Under the pieces are notes generated by a model. That model was not told the DNA's origin and made no database searches. It saw nothing but the letters and a program-made list of their open reading frames with translations. A stretch of DNA of 64,000 nt from positions 176,580 to 240,579 of the forward strand of contig NZ_JAHVJA010000007.1 of NCBI RefSeq assembly GCF_019801465.1, given 5' to 3'. Made by a program: the position numbers and the translations under genes. The stretch comes from Leisingera daeponensis. Lineage in GTDB: Bacteria; Pseudomonadota; Alphaproteobacteria; Rhodobacterales; Rhodobacteraceae. Below are positions 9,396-19,330 of the stretch, piece by piece; position 1 is the stretch's first letter; each line of letters starts with the position of its first letter.

Positions 9396-10859
9396 TCACA
9401 GGACGCTGCGCTCTTTTGCCCTGGCGGTGTCAGGCATCAGCGCCTGCGCTCCCCCAAATAGCGCCGGTTTTCTCTGGAACAAGTCCGGGTAAAGCAGCCG
9501 TTCGGCATAGCCCAGCACTGATCCGGCGCACATCCAGGTGATCGGGATCAGCGTGGCGTTCAGCAGCATGTCCACCATGGTGGCTGCCAGGATCAGTGCA
9601 ATTGGTGCAGCGTAAGGCGACACGCTGCCTTCTGGCGCCCGGCGGGCGGCCTGGGCCAGGAGGGCAAGGGGGGCGGCCAGCAACCCCATTTCGGCGATAT
9701 ATCCCAGCCAGCCGAAGGTGCCGAAGACTATGATCCAGCGACCGTCCGGGATCGACAGGATCTGTCCTGTTTCCGCATGCCTCACCAGATTGCGGCCCCA
9801 GCCGCCCCACCCGAACCAGGTCTTTTCGGCAGCGCGGGCCAGCAGCTGCGCCTCGTTTTCAAAGCGGTAGTTCAGCGAATGCGCCCGCTCGGCACTGATG
9901 GCACTGGCCTGGGCTACCAGTTCCTCGGTCGGCACAAGGCCTACGTTGCGCAGCATCGGGTAGCCGACCGCGATCAGTCCCAGCAGCAGGGCTGCGCGGA
10001 GCTGCCAGCGCAGCGGTGCCAGCGCCACCACGGGGGTGAAAGCCAGCGCATATGCGAGGGAGGCCAGGCTTTTGCACAGCACCAGCACCGCAAACAGGTA
10101 TCCCGCCGCCATCACCAGCCGGACACGCTCGCCACCCGCTGCGGTGCGGGCCAGCGCGGCGGCTGCCAGCAGTGCCGACATCATGAAGAACGCCAGCCAC
10201 AGCGCATGCGGCAGGAAGACGATCGGCCTGAAGCCGCCCTGGCGCATCATCTGGCTGAAATCATGCTGGAAGAAGCCGTAGACCCAAGTGTTGATCTGCG
10301 GGCTGAAGCGTATCTCGATCAAGGAGGGGATCGAATAGGCCAGCGCGGCGATCATCAGCGCCAGCAGCAGTTCCCGCTGGGCCTCAAGGGTGGAAAGGTA
10401 TCGGCGTGCCAGCAGGAAGGGGATCAGCACGATCATCTGGTTGATTACGACAGAGCCAAGATCGCGCCAGCGCAGGCCGGGCAGCTGATCGGTCAGAAAA
10501 ATGATCGGATCGGAGTTGGCGATTTTTCGGAACAGGATCGGCTCGCCGTTGGTCAGCACAGTGGGGATGACTCCAAACACGAACAAGAGCACCAGCACCC
10601 GCACTGCCGGATGCCGCGGCAAGAGCGGCGCCGGCCTGCGCAGCAAAAAAGCGCACAGCACAAAGGCCATCACTGAGGGGATGGCGAACTTGTCCATATC
10701 CGGCACCAGCGGCAGGTCGAATTCGGCCAGCGGCGGCAGCAGCAGGTAGCCCGCGATGATGCACCACAGAATCGCCCGCTCCAGCGGCAGGCGCCGGAAC
10801 AGGATCAGGCTGGCCAGCGGCCAGGCCAGCAGCATCAGATAGGCCAAAGCGTTGGGCAA
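9396..10859 (-). CDS. Polytopic O-antigen polymerase/ligase-like protein (Wzy/WaaL family type)
   Basis: 487 aa, nearly all hydrophobic, with roughly ten or more predicted membrane spans and one large hydrophilic loop (about 290-375) containing the Wzy/ligase-like signature TWFGWGGWGRN. Proteins of this kind polymerise or transfer undecaprenyl-linked sugar repeats at the outer face of the inner membrane. The start is a TTG with GAGGGAG upstream on the minus strand; a later ATG would remove only about eight residues. It is divergent from a WecG-type transferase gene and next to two GT2 genes, which supports a surface-polysaccharide role. Polymerase and ligase cannot be told apart from sequence alone. 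Confidence 0.75.
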   Translation of the reverse strand: MPNALAYLMLLAWPLASLILFRRLPLERAILWCIIAGYLLLPPLAEFDLPLVPDMDKFAIPSVMAFVLCAFLLRRPAPLLPRHPAVRVLVLLFVFGVIPTVLTNGEPILFRKIANSDPIIFLTDQLPGLRWRDLGSVVINQMIVLIPFLLARRYLSTLEAQRELLLALMIAALAYSIPSLIEIRFSPQINTWVYGFFQHDFSQMMRQGGFRPIVFLPHALWLAFFMMSALLAAAALARTAAGGERVRLVMAAGYLFAVLVLCKSLASLAYALAFTPVVALAPLRWQLRAALLLGLIAVGYPMLRNVGLVPTEELVAQASAISAERAHSLNYRFENEAQLLARAAEKTWFGWGGWGRNLVRHAETGQILSIPDGRWIIVFGTFGWLGYIAEMGLLAAPLALLAQAARRAPEGSVSPYAAPIALILAATMVDMLLNATLIPITWMCAGSVLGYAERLLYPDLFQRKPALFGGAQALMPDTARAKERSVL

Positions 10860-11051
10860 AGCCCCGTGCTCCCTCAGTTCCCCGGTATTTGCGTCAAAGT
10901 TTACCCGTTGCGGGCGGGCCTGTCGCGCGGATTTGCAAGAACAGGTAAACAGCGTGCAGCTTTGCCACGGACTGGCGCAGGCTGGCCTATGGATGCTGGC
11001 CAGCAGGCAGCAGCGGCGGTATCAGAAGGCAGAGCAGAACCGGGGGCACCG

Positions 11052-11804
11052 ATGTTTTTTGAATTCCGCGGCCGCCGCATTACGGTGAACATGCCGTCAC
11101 GCGCGTTGCTGGAGGAAGAGGTCCGCGCGCGCCTGAAGGCTGGGCATGGTTTCGCATTGGCAACGGTGAACCTGGATCATCTCGTCAAAATGACGAAGTC
11201 AGCCGCGTTCCTTTCAGCCTATCAGGCGCAGGACCTGGTGGTGGCAGATGGCCGTCCGATTGTCTGGCTGTCTCGCCTTGCCCGCCGCCCGGTGGAGCTG
11301 ATGCCGGGGTCCGATATGGTGCTGCCGCTGTGCCGACTGGCTGCCGAGGCCGGGGTGCCGGTGGTGCTGGCAGGCAGCACCGAGGAGGCCCTGCAGGACG
11401 CCGAAGCCGCGCTGGCGGCAGCAGTTCCCGGGCTGGAAGTTGCCTGGATTCATGCCCCTTCTGGCCGCTTCGATCCTGAGGGGGAAGAGGCGGACCGGAT
11501 CCTGCACCGGCTCGATGAAACGGGCCCTTGCCTGTGCTTCCTGGCGCTGGGCGCGCCCAAGCAGGAGCTGTTCGCGCAGCGCGGGCGCAAACTGGCGCCC
11601 GGGGCCGGCTTTGCCTCGGTCGGTGCCGGGCTGGATTTTCTGGGCGGCCATCAGAAGCGTGCGCCTGCCTGGGTCCGTGCCATCGCGATGGAATGGCTGT
11701 GGCGGGCGCTGTTCAGCCCGGCCCGCCTTCTGCCGCGCTACGGCAGGTGTCTGGCCATCCTGCCCGGGCAGGTGCTGCGGGCCCGGCGCATCAGGGCACG
11801 GTGA
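11052..11804 (+). CDS. WecG/TagA/CpsF family glycosyltransferase
   Basis: 250 aa. The family adds N-acetylmannosaminuronic acid, ManNAc or a related sugar to a lipid-linked primer in wall and exopolysaccharide synthesis. Visible hallmarks are VADGRPIVW near residue 60, MPGSDMVLPLC, the conserved LALGAPKQELFAQR, and the closing GAGLDFLGGHQKRAPAWVRAIAMEWLWR stretch (given in part here). The frame is open for 62 codons further upstream, but ATG 11052 gives the normal family length and starts the conserved region; GGGGG lies 5 nt before it. It is divergently oriented to the Wzy-like gene and faces the GT2 genes tail to tail. Confidence 0.9.
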   Translation: MFFEFRGRRITVNMPSRALLEEEVRARLKAGHGFALATVNLDHLVKMTKSAAFLSAYQAQDLVVADGRPIVWLSRLARRPVELMPGSDMVLPLCRLAAEAGVPVVLAGSTEEALQDAEAALAAAVPGLEVAWIHAPSGRFDPEGEEADRILHRLDETGPCLCFLALGAPKQELFAQRGRKLAPGAGFASVGAGLDFLGGHQKRAPAWVRAIAMEWLWRALFSPARLLPRYGRCLAILPGQVLRARRIRAR

Positions 11805-11811
11805 AAACGGG

Positions 11812-12762
11812 CTACTTATACTCGAGAATTCCGCGCGCAGTGCCGCGCCAGCGGCGCCAGTAAAACTCCAGCGCACCGGCGGCTTCGGCGAATTTTCCAA
11901 GAACCGTGAACAGTGCCCGTTCAAATCCCATGCGGCGGGACAGGCGCAACACCTGGGCCGGGTAGACTAACGCTGCAAGCAGCACATATGGGGAGAGCAG
12001 CCCGCCCGCCAGTATAACCGCAGGCAGTAAAGCGCCCCAGAGGAGCGCGCGGCGGGTCTCCGTCACCCAGTGACGTTCCGGTCCGGCCCCGTGCAGCGCA
12101 ACGCCTTCGGCAAAGGCATGGCCCGCGCGGCGGCAGCGGTTCCACCACTGGCCAAAGTGCAGCATCTGCGCGTCATGCAGGGTCATCTCAGCATCCAGCC
12201 GCCAGACCTGCCAGCCTGCGCGGCGCAGCCGCAGGCAAAGTTCCGGCTCCTCCCCGGCGATGAGCCCGTCCCGGTAACCGCCCGCGGTATAGACTGCCGC
12301 CACCCTCATCAGCGCATCGCCACCGCAGGCTTTGGCCTCTCCCAATGGCGTGTCCCACTCCGCATCGCACAGCCGGTTAAAGACTGACGCATCCGGAAAC
12401 CGCTCGCGCCGCCGCCCGCAGGCCACCGCTGCCTTCGGGTGCGCCTGCAGGAAGTTTGCGGCAGTTGCGATCCAGTCCGGGTCCACCTCGCAGTCGCCAT
12501 CGACGAATTGCACATATTCGATCCCGGCGGGCAGAACGGCCAGCCCGGCGTTGCGGGCCCGGGCGGCAGTGAACGGCCGGCTGAGATCCAGCTCCACCAC
12601 CTCGGCACCCAGCTCCCGCGCCGCCGCCGCCGAGCCGTCGGTCGAGCCGCTGTCCACATAGACTAGCTGCCGAACACGGCCTTGCAGCGAACCCAGGCAG
12701 CGGATCAGCCGTGCGCCCTCATTGCGGCCGATGATTACGGCGGCGGTATCCGAGGCGGTCAT
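11812..12762 (-). CDS. Glycosyltransferase family 2
   Basis: 316 aa. The N-terminal GT-A domain shows VIIGRNEGARLIRCL, VDSGSTDGS and FVDGDCEVDP (acidic metal site), then GEEPELCLRLRRAGW, the classical GT2 acceptor/catalytic region. A hydrophobic C-terminal stretch around 225-260 (LLPAVILAGGLLSPYVLLAAL) suggests membrane attachment. The start ATG overlaps the stop of the preceding glycosyltransferase by 4 nt, so the two are coupled. The sugar donor and acceptor are not deducible; context suggests assembly of the same surface polysaccharide as the Wzy-like and WecG-like genes. Confidence 0.9.
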   Translation of the reverse strand: MTASDTAAVIIGRNEGARLIRCLGSLQGRVRQLVYVDSGSTDGSAAAARELGAEVVELDLSRPFTAARARNAGLAVLPAGIEYVQFVDGDCEVDPDWIATAANFLQAHPKAAVACGRRRERFPDASVFNRLCDAEWDTPLGEAKACGGDALMRVAAVYTAGGYRDGLIAGEEPELCLRLRRAGWQVWRLDAEMTLHDAQMLHFGQWWNRCRRAGHAFAEGVALHGAGPERHWVTETRRALLWGALLPAVILAGGLLSPYVLLAALVYPAQVLRLSRRMGFERALFTVLGKFAEAAGALEFYWRRWRGTARGILEYK

Positions 12763-13796
12763 TTGCCGCCACCTGCGAGAAACTTGCTGTAGGCGGCCGA
12801 TGCGCGCAGAAACCCGCGGCGCTGAAGCTCCGCGATCCCAGCGCTTTCGATTGCGTCACCGGACCACAAGCTCAGGTTTGGCTGCGCCTGCAGTGCGGTG
12901 CTGCGCTGGCGGTCCTCGCCGTGCGCCGAGACGGTCTCGGCCTGTATCTGCAAGTCCCGGGCGAGGCTGTCGCCAGCAAACTTGTAATGACGAATCAGCC
13001 CTTCTACGTCCGCGACCCGTACTCCGGCGGAGGCATGCGGATGCACTGCAGCTTGCACGCCGGAGCCGTTGAACACCAGAGGATGCTTGCTCAGGCAGCA
13101 GCGTTCGCCGAAGACCTTGCCGCGAACACCGCCGAACAGCATCTGCGCGTCGCCAGGCGGAGGGGTATTCTGCCGCAGGAAATAGGAAAATCCGGTGTCT
13201 TCCGAGGCATACTCCACTGCCTCCACCGTGCCGATGTCTGAATAGCGGAAGCTGCGCACGGCCTCGCCATAGCTGAGGCCGCGTGCGGCCGACAGCGGGC
13301 CTTGGGGAAACATTTCCAGCATTTCGGCCTGCAGCGCGGTGTAGCCTTGGTGCTTCAGGTAGCCAGTCAGACCATCCAGCCCGGTCGAGGCGCTGCCCTC
13401 GAAATCGAACAGCTCATCCATGTCCGCAAACAGGCACCAGCGGTTCCGGCCGTAGCGGTCCGCGGCGTAGGCGCGGAAGGTGTTCTCATAGTCCAGCCAG
13501 GGCAGGGCAGAGTGCAGCACCGCGGTGTCTGGTTCCTGCCGGATGCGGTCAACCGTTCCGTCGGCCGAACCGTTGTCAAAAAACACGAAGGCTGACACAC
13601 CCAGCCGCCGGTAGTGCTCGAAAAACACATCGAGGTAAAAGGCACCGTTGCGCACCAAGGCTATCAGCACCACTTCATCGGGTGCTGCAAAGCGGCGGGC
13701 GGGACCGTGCAGACGGCTAAGCGATGCGCGGAATCGGGCGCGGTGTGCCGCACGGCTGGCGCGGCCGGCCAGTCTTTTGGTGATTGATCTGCCCAC
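12759..13796 (-). CDS. Glycosyltransferase family 2-like protein (Glyco_tranf_2_4 type)
   Basis: 345 aa. VVLIALVRNGAFYLDVFFEHYRRLG followed by FVFFDNGSADGT and WCLFADMDELFDF is the pattern of the Glyco_tranf_2_4 group (GT92/GT2-like), with the DxD-like DMDE element near residue 125. Conserved histidine- and lysine-rich text follows (CLSKHPLVFNG). The GTG start at 13796 is preceded by a GGGGG run; I see no good ATG alternative near the conserved N-terminus. Coupled to the downstream GT2 by an ATGA overlap. Acceptor unknown. Confidence 0.85.
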   Translation of the reverse strand: MGRSITKRLAGRASRAAHRARFRASLSRLHGPARRFAAPDEVVLIALVRNGAFYLDVFFEHYRRLGVSAFVFFDNGSADGTVDRIRQEPDTAVLHSALPWLDYENTFRAYAADRYGRNRWCLFADMDELFDFEGSASTGLDGLTGYLKHQGYTALQAEMLEMFPQGPLSAARGLSYGEAVRSFRYSDIGTVEAVEYASEDTGFSYFLRQNTPPPGDAQMLFGGVRGKVFGERCCLSKHPLVFNGSGVQAAVHPHASAGVRVADVEGLIRHYKFAGDSLARDLQIQAETVSAHGEDRQRSTALQAQPNLSLWSGDAIESAGIAELQRRGFLRASAAYSKFLAGGGK

Positions 13797-13904
13797 TGCG
13801 CCCCCGTTTCGCGCCCGTCCGGTAATCCGCGGCCAGCTTGCAGGCTTCCGCCCCTGCCTGCAAGCGCCGCCTGCCCGCGCCTGAACCGCACAAGCCGCCT
13901 GGAC

Positions 13905-16900
13905 TCAGTAGTCGCGCTTGAAGAACAGGCCGATGCCGGTTTCGCCCTCGCTGTCGACCGTGCCCTGCACTGTCAGGCTTTTGGTGACATCCAGATTGAT
14001 GCTCAGCTCGCTGTCGCCCTGGGTGTTGATGTTGAAATCGGTATAGACGTTTTCTGCGACATAGCCGCCTAACCCCAGCTGTCCGGCACCCAGGTTGTCG
14101 GTACCGATATCGACGTCATCCGCTCCGGTTGCCTGGCGGACCTTGCTTTGCGCACCGCCGCCGCGGCCGCTGAGGGTCAGTGCCGAGCCCGCCAGCCGCG
14201 CCAGCGCCAGAGGGGAGATGTCGCCGATGTTGTCGCCGAACAGCAGGAGCGCCAGCGCTTCCTCGCTGGGTCGCGGCGGGTCGGACGTCACCTTGATTTC
14301 CGGCGCATCGACCCGCCCCGAGATTTCCAGCGTCGCGGTGCCTTGTTCGGTGGCGGCAGTGGATTTGAATTCCAGGTAGGGTTTCAGATCGCCAAGCAGG
14401 GTAATCCGCCCCTCATCCAGTTCCAGCCGCCGGCCGAGGATGTCGAAGGTGCCGCGGATGAGGCTAATCTGCCCCGAGGGGGAGGGCCGCGCAGTGGTGC
14501 CGCGCAGATGGATCTGGCCGCCCAGTTCAGAACGCAGCCCGCGCCCGCGGGCGAAAATTCTGGAGGGAGCGCTGATCACGACGTCCAGATCCGTTCTGCC
14601 GGAGCCGCCCGCAGCGCTGCTGCTGCCGGTCAGCCCGGCGCGGGCGAGCGTCCTGCGCACGTCACTTGGCGCGCCCACGTGGCGGACCGGCGGGATCGGC
14701 GCCGCGGAAACCGAGCCGCCGGCCGTATTCAGATTGATGTTGGTTTCACCCACATTGATTTGGCCCGACAGGCGGTTGTTGCCCGCCATGGCGCCGGACA
14801 TCGCCAGGCTGCCGTTCAGCAGGGTTTCATAGGACAAGTGGTCGGTCACCACCACATCGCCGATGGCAATCTGCAGGTTGCCGTTGAACGGAGGCAGCAG
14901 CCCCACCGGGCCGCTGATCCGCACCGTTCCGCCGTCGCGCGGGCGGGCTGAGACCTGCAACTGGGCGCTGGAGCGGGCGATGGAAACTGTGGCATTGATA
15001 TCGTCCACCCGCTGGGCGGCCGCCGGAATCGCCAGCGAGGCGCCGGGAACCGAGATGGTGCCGCTGACCCCGTCCAGTGCCGGAACGCCGCGCAGGGCCA
15101 TGTCGAAGTTCGCAGCCCCCTGCATCAGGTTGGGGGAGAGGAATGGGTTGAGCCCTTCCAGCCGCAGGGTGCCCTTTGCAGTCACATCGGCGGTGCCCTT
15201 GGCCTCGTTCCAGCTGCCTTCAATGCGGCTGTCGATGCCTGCGGGGCCGCTGGCCGTGCTATCCACCGTCCAGGTGCCATCGCGCCGGGTGGCGGTGCCT
15301 GCAGCAGCCAGGCGGCCGGGCAGATCGGGAACCAGCCGCTGCAGTTCGGCCATTACCGCGTCAAAGCGCAGGTCGGTGCTGCCGTTGCTTTCGGTGAAGC
15401 GGGCATCAGCATCCACGGCAATGCCCGCAGGCCCTGCAGCCTGGACAGTGGCTTGCCATTCGCCGCTGCGCCGTTCTGCGGTGCCCTCGGCACTCAGTCT
15501 GCCCGCCAGCTGCGGCACAAAACGCTCCAGCTCGTTCAAAGCGGCGGCGAAGGTGAAATCGGCGTCGCCTTCGAGCGTGACCGAACCGTCCAGCTTGGCG
15601 CTCGAGGTGTGCGGCCCTTTCAGCTCGGCCACACCGCTGAAGGTCCCGCCGGTGCGGTTGAGGGTCGTGGCCAGTTCCAGCGTTCCGGGCGCCTGCGGCA
15701 ACAGCACTTCGAGCCGGTTGAGCCGGGCAGTTATGTCCATCTGGCCGGACTGGTTGCTGAGCGTGCCCTGGGCCGCGGCTTCCAGTGCACTGCCGGCCAG
15801 TTCGAACCGGTCGATGGCTATGCCGTTCTCATCCCGCGCGGCCTTCAGCGCCAGCGTGGTGGTGCCTGCCAGCAGTTCATCCGCCTGGGCGATGCCCGCC
15901 GACAGGTCCTGTGCCTGCACGGAAAGCTCCGTATCGAACCCGCCTGTCAGCGGGGTGAAAGCACCCTTGACGGCGGCCTGCACCGCGCCGCCAAGCGGGC
16001 GGCCCGCCAGATCCGAAAACCGGCCCAGGTCCGCGGCCTCAGCCGTCAGGTCGCCGCTGACTTTCAACCCTTCTTCCAAGCCATCAAAAGCGAGGCTGCC
16101 TTCGGCTTTATAGTCGCTTCCGCGCAGCTCCATTCCGGTGACCCGTATGGCGCCGGGCCCGTCTGTGCTGAGCGTGCCTTCAAACCGGATTTCGTTGCCG
16201 GTGGCTTTGGCCAGCGCCGGATCGCGGGGCTGGAAGCCGCTGAGCCCGGCGGTCAAGCGGCCTTCCAGCGCAAAGCCGCTGGCCTGGTCCAGGGTGCCGC
16301 GGCCGGCAAGCTCAGCTGTGTCCACCAGCGCGCCGGGATGGCTCAACTGGTTCAGCACGCCGTCCAGACTCCAGTCGCCCCCGGCGGTCTTGCGCAGCTG
16401 CAGGTCCGCCTTTGCCAGCGTCGTCTGGCCGCCGCCGATAGGCAGGGTGACAGCCGCCTGGCCAGCGGGCGGTGTGATCGCGGTCTTCAGATTGGCAGTG
16501 GCCAGCTTGCCGGCCGCATCCAGCGAAGCGGCACCGGTCACTTGCAGCGCATTGGTGCGCAGCACCAGCGTTTCCAGTGCAACCGCGCCGTTGCCGCCGC
16601 GCAGCCCCTTAACGTTCAGGCGCAGCCCGGGACCGAAAAACGGCCTGTTCACCGGCGGCAGCAGCACGTCGATGTTGCCGCCGAGATCCGCGGAAAACGC
16701 GATGTCGCGCGGCGTCTCCGGTGCGGCGCCCTCAGGCAGGGCGCGGGCCGCAAGCACCACCTGACCGCCCAGCCGCTCGGTGCCATTGGTGCTGAAGGTG
16801 ATGTCGGCAATGAAATCGGTGACCGGTCCGCTGCCCTTGGCAGTCAGCTGCAAGTCCGGATTGCCCGGCAGGTCCAGGCTGCGCGAGATCAGCCCTCCGG

Positions 16901-17531
16901 CGGCCTCATCCAGTGCCAGATCAAGGGTGATCAGCCGGGTTTCATTGGCATAAGCCGCATCCAGCCGCAGATGGTCGCCGGGCTTGTCCAGCCTTGCGGC
17001 GGCAAGCTTGGTGTCAAGCGCTCCCTCCGCCAGTTTCAGCGAGCCCTCGACCGAGAGTGTGGCCGCGGTTCCGGCCAGGTCTTCACCCAGCTCAATCCGG
17101 GCAGCTTTGACCTGCCCCAGTTCCACCGCCACCGGCAATTCCGGCAGGGCAAAGGGCGTGGTCTCCGCCTCCGGGAGTTCGGGGTCCGGCGGCAGCGGCT
17201 CAGGTGCCCGCGCCACTTCGATGCGTTCGGCCGACAGTTCGTTCACGGAGAAGCGCCCGCGCAGAAGTTCCAGCCGGTTCCAGTCCAGCACTGCGCCTTC
17301 GACCGTCAGCCAGATGCCTTTCTCGTCCGCAACGGTGATCTTCTTGATCTTGGCCTGCGAGGAGAACGCCCCTTCCAGACCGCTCACACTGATGTACCGG
17401 CTGTCGCCGGATAGGGTGTCCTCGAGGAAATCAACCAGCAGCCCGCCGGCATCCTCGGTGGTTGTTTCCTGCGCCGCAAGCGGAGCGGACGCTATTCCAA
17501 GGGCCAATGCGAAGCCTAGAAACGGTCTCAA
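13905..17531 (-). CDS. tamB: Translocation and assembly module subunit TamB
   Basis: 1208 aa, close to the family size. It has an N-terminal signal/anchor (MRPFLGFALALGIASAPLAA), then a very long run of repetitive beta-strand text typical of the AsmA/TamB-like hydrophobic groove. The C-terminal DUF490 domain covers about the last 350 residues (RIFARGRGLRSELGGQIHLRG, then LLLFGDNIGDISPLALARLAGSALTLSG) and ends in beta-strand-like text. TamB spans the periplasm, works with TamA in outer-membrane protein insertion, and is implicated in phospholipid transport. The TTG start overlaps the tamA stop (TTGA), so the pair is translationally coupled. Confidence 0.95.
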   Translation of the reverse strand: MRPFLGFALALGIASAPLAAQETTTEDAGGLLVDFLEDTLSGDSRYISVSGLEGAFSSQAKIKKITVADEKGIWLTVEGAVLDWNRLELLRGRFSVNELSAERIEVARAPEPLPPDPELPEAETTPFALPELPVAVELGQVKAARIELGEDLAGTAATLSVEGSLKLAEGALDTKLAAARLDKPGDHLRLDAAYANETRLITLDLALDEAAGGLISRSLDLPGNPDLQLTAKGSGPVTDFIADITFSTNGTERLGGQVVLAARALPEGAAPETPRDIAFSADLGGNIDVLLPPVNRPFFGPGLRLNVKGLRGGNGAVALETLVLRTNALQVTGAASLDAAGKLATANLKTAITPPAGQAAVTLPIGGGQTTLAKADLQLRKTAGGDWSLDGVLNQLSHPGALVDTAELAGRGTLDQASGFALEGRLTAGLSGFQPRDPALAKATGNEIRFEGTLSTDGPGAIRVTGMELRGSDYKAEGSLAFDGLEEGLKVSGDLTAEAADLGRFSDLAGRPLGGAVQAAVKGAFTPLTGGFDTELSVQAQDLSAGIAQADELLAGTTTLALKAARDENGIAIDRFELAGSALEAAAQGTLSNQSGQMDITARLNRLEVLLPQAPGTLELATTLNRTGGTFSGVAELKGPHTSSAKLDGSVTLEGDADFTFAAALNELERFVPQLAGRLSAEGTAERRSGEWQATVQAAGPAGIAVDADARFTESNGSTDLRFDAVMAELQRLVPDLPGRLAAAGTATRRDGTWTVDSTASGPAGIDSRIEGSWNEAKGTADVTAKGTLRLEGLNPFLSPNLMQGAANFDMALRGVPALDGVSGTISVPGASLAIPAAAQRVDDINATVSIARSSAQLQVSARPRDGGTVRISGPVGLLPPFNGNLQIAIGDVVVTDHLSYETLLNGSLAMSGAMAGNNRLSGQINVGETNINLNTAGGSVSAAPIPPVRHVGAPSDVRRTLARAGLTGSSSAAGGSGRTDLDVVISAPSRIFARGRGLRSELGGQIHLRGTTARPSPSGQISLIRGTFDILGRRLELDEGRITLLGDLKPYLEFKSTAATEQGTATLEISGRVDAPEIKVTSDPPRPSEEALALLLFGDNIGDISPLALARLAGSALTLSGRGGGAQSKVRQATGADDVDIGTDNLGAGQLGLGGYVAENVYTDFNINTQGDSELSINLDVTKSLTVQGTVDSEGETGIGLFFKRDY

Positions 17532-19330
17532 AACGCCTGTCCTATCCCGATATAGAATTGCAGCCCGTCCTCGCTTCCGCCGTCCACCGGGTAAGCAAGG
17601 TCGAGTCGGATCGGGCCAATCCCGGCCACATCGTAGCGCAGGCCGATGCCGGCGCCGGCATGTCGCGCAGAGGAGCCTGAAACAAAACTGTCCGTATCGA
17701 CGAAGCCGAGGTCGTAAAAACCGACCAGAGAAATCTTGTCTGTGATCTTGCCCCGAACCTCAGCGGAGAGAGCCGCGAAACTGCGTCCGCCGGCAATGCC
17801 GCCATTGGCGGGCACGCCCAGCGACTGGTACTCATGCCCCCGCACGGTGCCCGCGCCGCCTGAGAAGAACAACAGGGTCGGAGAGACTTCGCTGAGCGAC
17901 GGCCCGGCCACTGTTCCAAGCTGCAGCCGACCTGCCAGCACGATGCGGTCATCCGCACCCAGCCCATGATAGATGCGGCCGTCGCCCTTCAACTGCAGGC
18001 CGGACTTGCTGCCGCCAAAGCCCACAAAAGGCGTGGCATCGCCTTGCAGGAAATAGCCGGCGGCCGGGTTCACACGGCTGTCGCGGGCGTCATATTCGGC
18101 GCGGAACCTGCCGGCCACGTATTTGAAGCGGCGATTGCCGAACACATCTTCCGCACGGATTGACGACACCCCAAGTGCCGCCTCGGCAAAGAACGTATCT
18201 GAAAATGTTCGCCGCGCGCCGATGGCGCCAAAGACGCGGGTCGCGGTGTAATGCTCCTCATCCAGCCGCTCGGCCTCTGCCAGATAGAAGATACTGTCAT
18301 CCGGCCCCAGTTTTGCCGGGCGGTCCAGCCGCACGGCAATGCGCCCGTCGATATCGTTGCTGCTGCCGATGCCGCTGATGCGCGCTTCGATCCGCAATTT
18401 TTCTGCAGCGCCGAAGAGGTTCCGGTGCATCCAGCTGCCTGAAAGCTCCAGCCCGCTGGAGGAGGTGATCTCGGCCCCGAAGGTCAGCCGGCGCGGCGGC
18501 AGGTCCTCCACCTGCGCCACGAAGTCCAGGCTGCCGTCCGGGTTCGGCTGCTCCGCCTCGCGCAGGACAACGCTGGAAAACGTGCCGGTGCGCCGAAGCC
18601 GGGTGGCGGATTTGGAAATCAGATCCGGGTGGAACTCCTTGCCTGCCGGAAAGCCGGCAATGCGGCGGATGGCGTCTTCGCGCACATTCGTCGTGCCGGT
18701 GATCTGCATCTGCCCGAACCGCAGCTTTGGCCCAGGTGCCAGGCGCAGCTCCGCATCCAGCCGCGCCTGCAGGTGGTTGGCAGTGATCTTCTGGCCCGCG
18801 ACCTCTGCCTTGGCGTGGCCGCTGCGGCGCCAGGCCCGCACCCCGGCAGCCGCGGCGTCGCGGATCACCCCGGTGCCAGCCGGCTTGCCGGAAGCAAAGC
18901 CCTCAGGGATGCTGACATCGCTGTTCTGCGGAAACGGTGCCAGCTTTGCCTTGCCGAAGGCGAATTGCGGCCCCGGCTTCACGGTGATCTCCACCTTTTG
19001 GACGCTGCGCGGCGGGTTCAGCGGCTGGATCTGCGCTGCCTCGCGCCCATCCAGGCGGATGTTCACAACGGGTGAGAAATGCCCGGCGTCGAACAGAACC
19101 TGAACCAGCGTCCGGTAGTCCGACAGCGCCGCAGCCAGCAGCTCCTGCACATTGGTCTCACCGCTGGCCGCGACTGATGCCGAGGCGCCGCGCAACCGGT
19201 CTGCCAGCGCAGAATCCGCACCGGGGGCCTGCAGCGTTGCTTCGGCGGCACGGCCGGGAGGCGGCAACAGGGCCATAAGGCTGAAAACAAAGGCGCACGC
19301 CAAAGGGCGGGGGCGGAAAGGAAAATTCAT
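17528..19330 (-). CDS. tamA: Outer membrane assembly factor TamA (BamA/Omp85 superfamily)
   Basis: 600 aa. Signal peptide 1-27 (CAFVFSLMALLPPPGRAAE), about three POTRA-like domains to residue 270, then a 16-strand Omp85 barrel. The loop-6 motif appears as VRGHEYQSLG (canonical VRGY), and the chain ends in aromatic Phe (GIGQAF), as outer-membrane barrels do. The open frame extends 87 codons upstream, but ATG 19330 starts exactly at the signal peptide and has GGAG 6 nt upstream, so the longer form is rejected. First gene of the tamA-tamB operon. Confidence 0.94.
   Translation of the reverse strand: MNFPFRPRPLACAFVFSLMALLPPPGRAAEATLQAPGADSALADRLRGASASVAASGETNVQELLAAALSDYRTLVQVLFDAGHFSPVVNIRLDGREAAQIQPLNPPRSVQKVEITVKPGPQFAFGKAKLAPFPQNSDVSIPEGFASGKPAGTGVIRDAAAAGVRAWRRSGHAKAEVAGQKITANHLQARLDAELRLAPGPKLRFGQMQITGTTNVREDAIRRIAGFPAGKEFHPDLISKSATRLRRTGTFSSVVLREAEQPNPDGSLDFVAQVEDLPPRRLTFGAEITSSSGLELSGSWMHRNLFGAAEKLRIEARISGIGSSNDIDGRIAVRLDRPAKLGPDDSIFYLAEAERLDEEHYTATRVFGAIGARRTFSDTFFAEAALGVSSIRAEDVFGNRRFKYVAGRFRAEYDARDSRVNPAAGYFLQGDATPFVGFGGSKSGLQLKGDGRIYHGLGADDRIVLAGRLQLGTVAGPSLSEVSPTLLFFSGGAGTVRGHEYQSLGVPANGGIAGGRSFAALSAEVRGKITDKISLVGFYDLGFVDTDSFVSGSSARHAGAGIGLRYDVAGIGPIRLDLAYPVDGGSEDGLQFYIGIGQAF

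Noticed and set aside
15453..17414. A 653-codon open frame antisense to tamB
   Set aside because: Composition is that of a reverse-strand shadow and no domain is recognisable; tamB is complete in the other strand.
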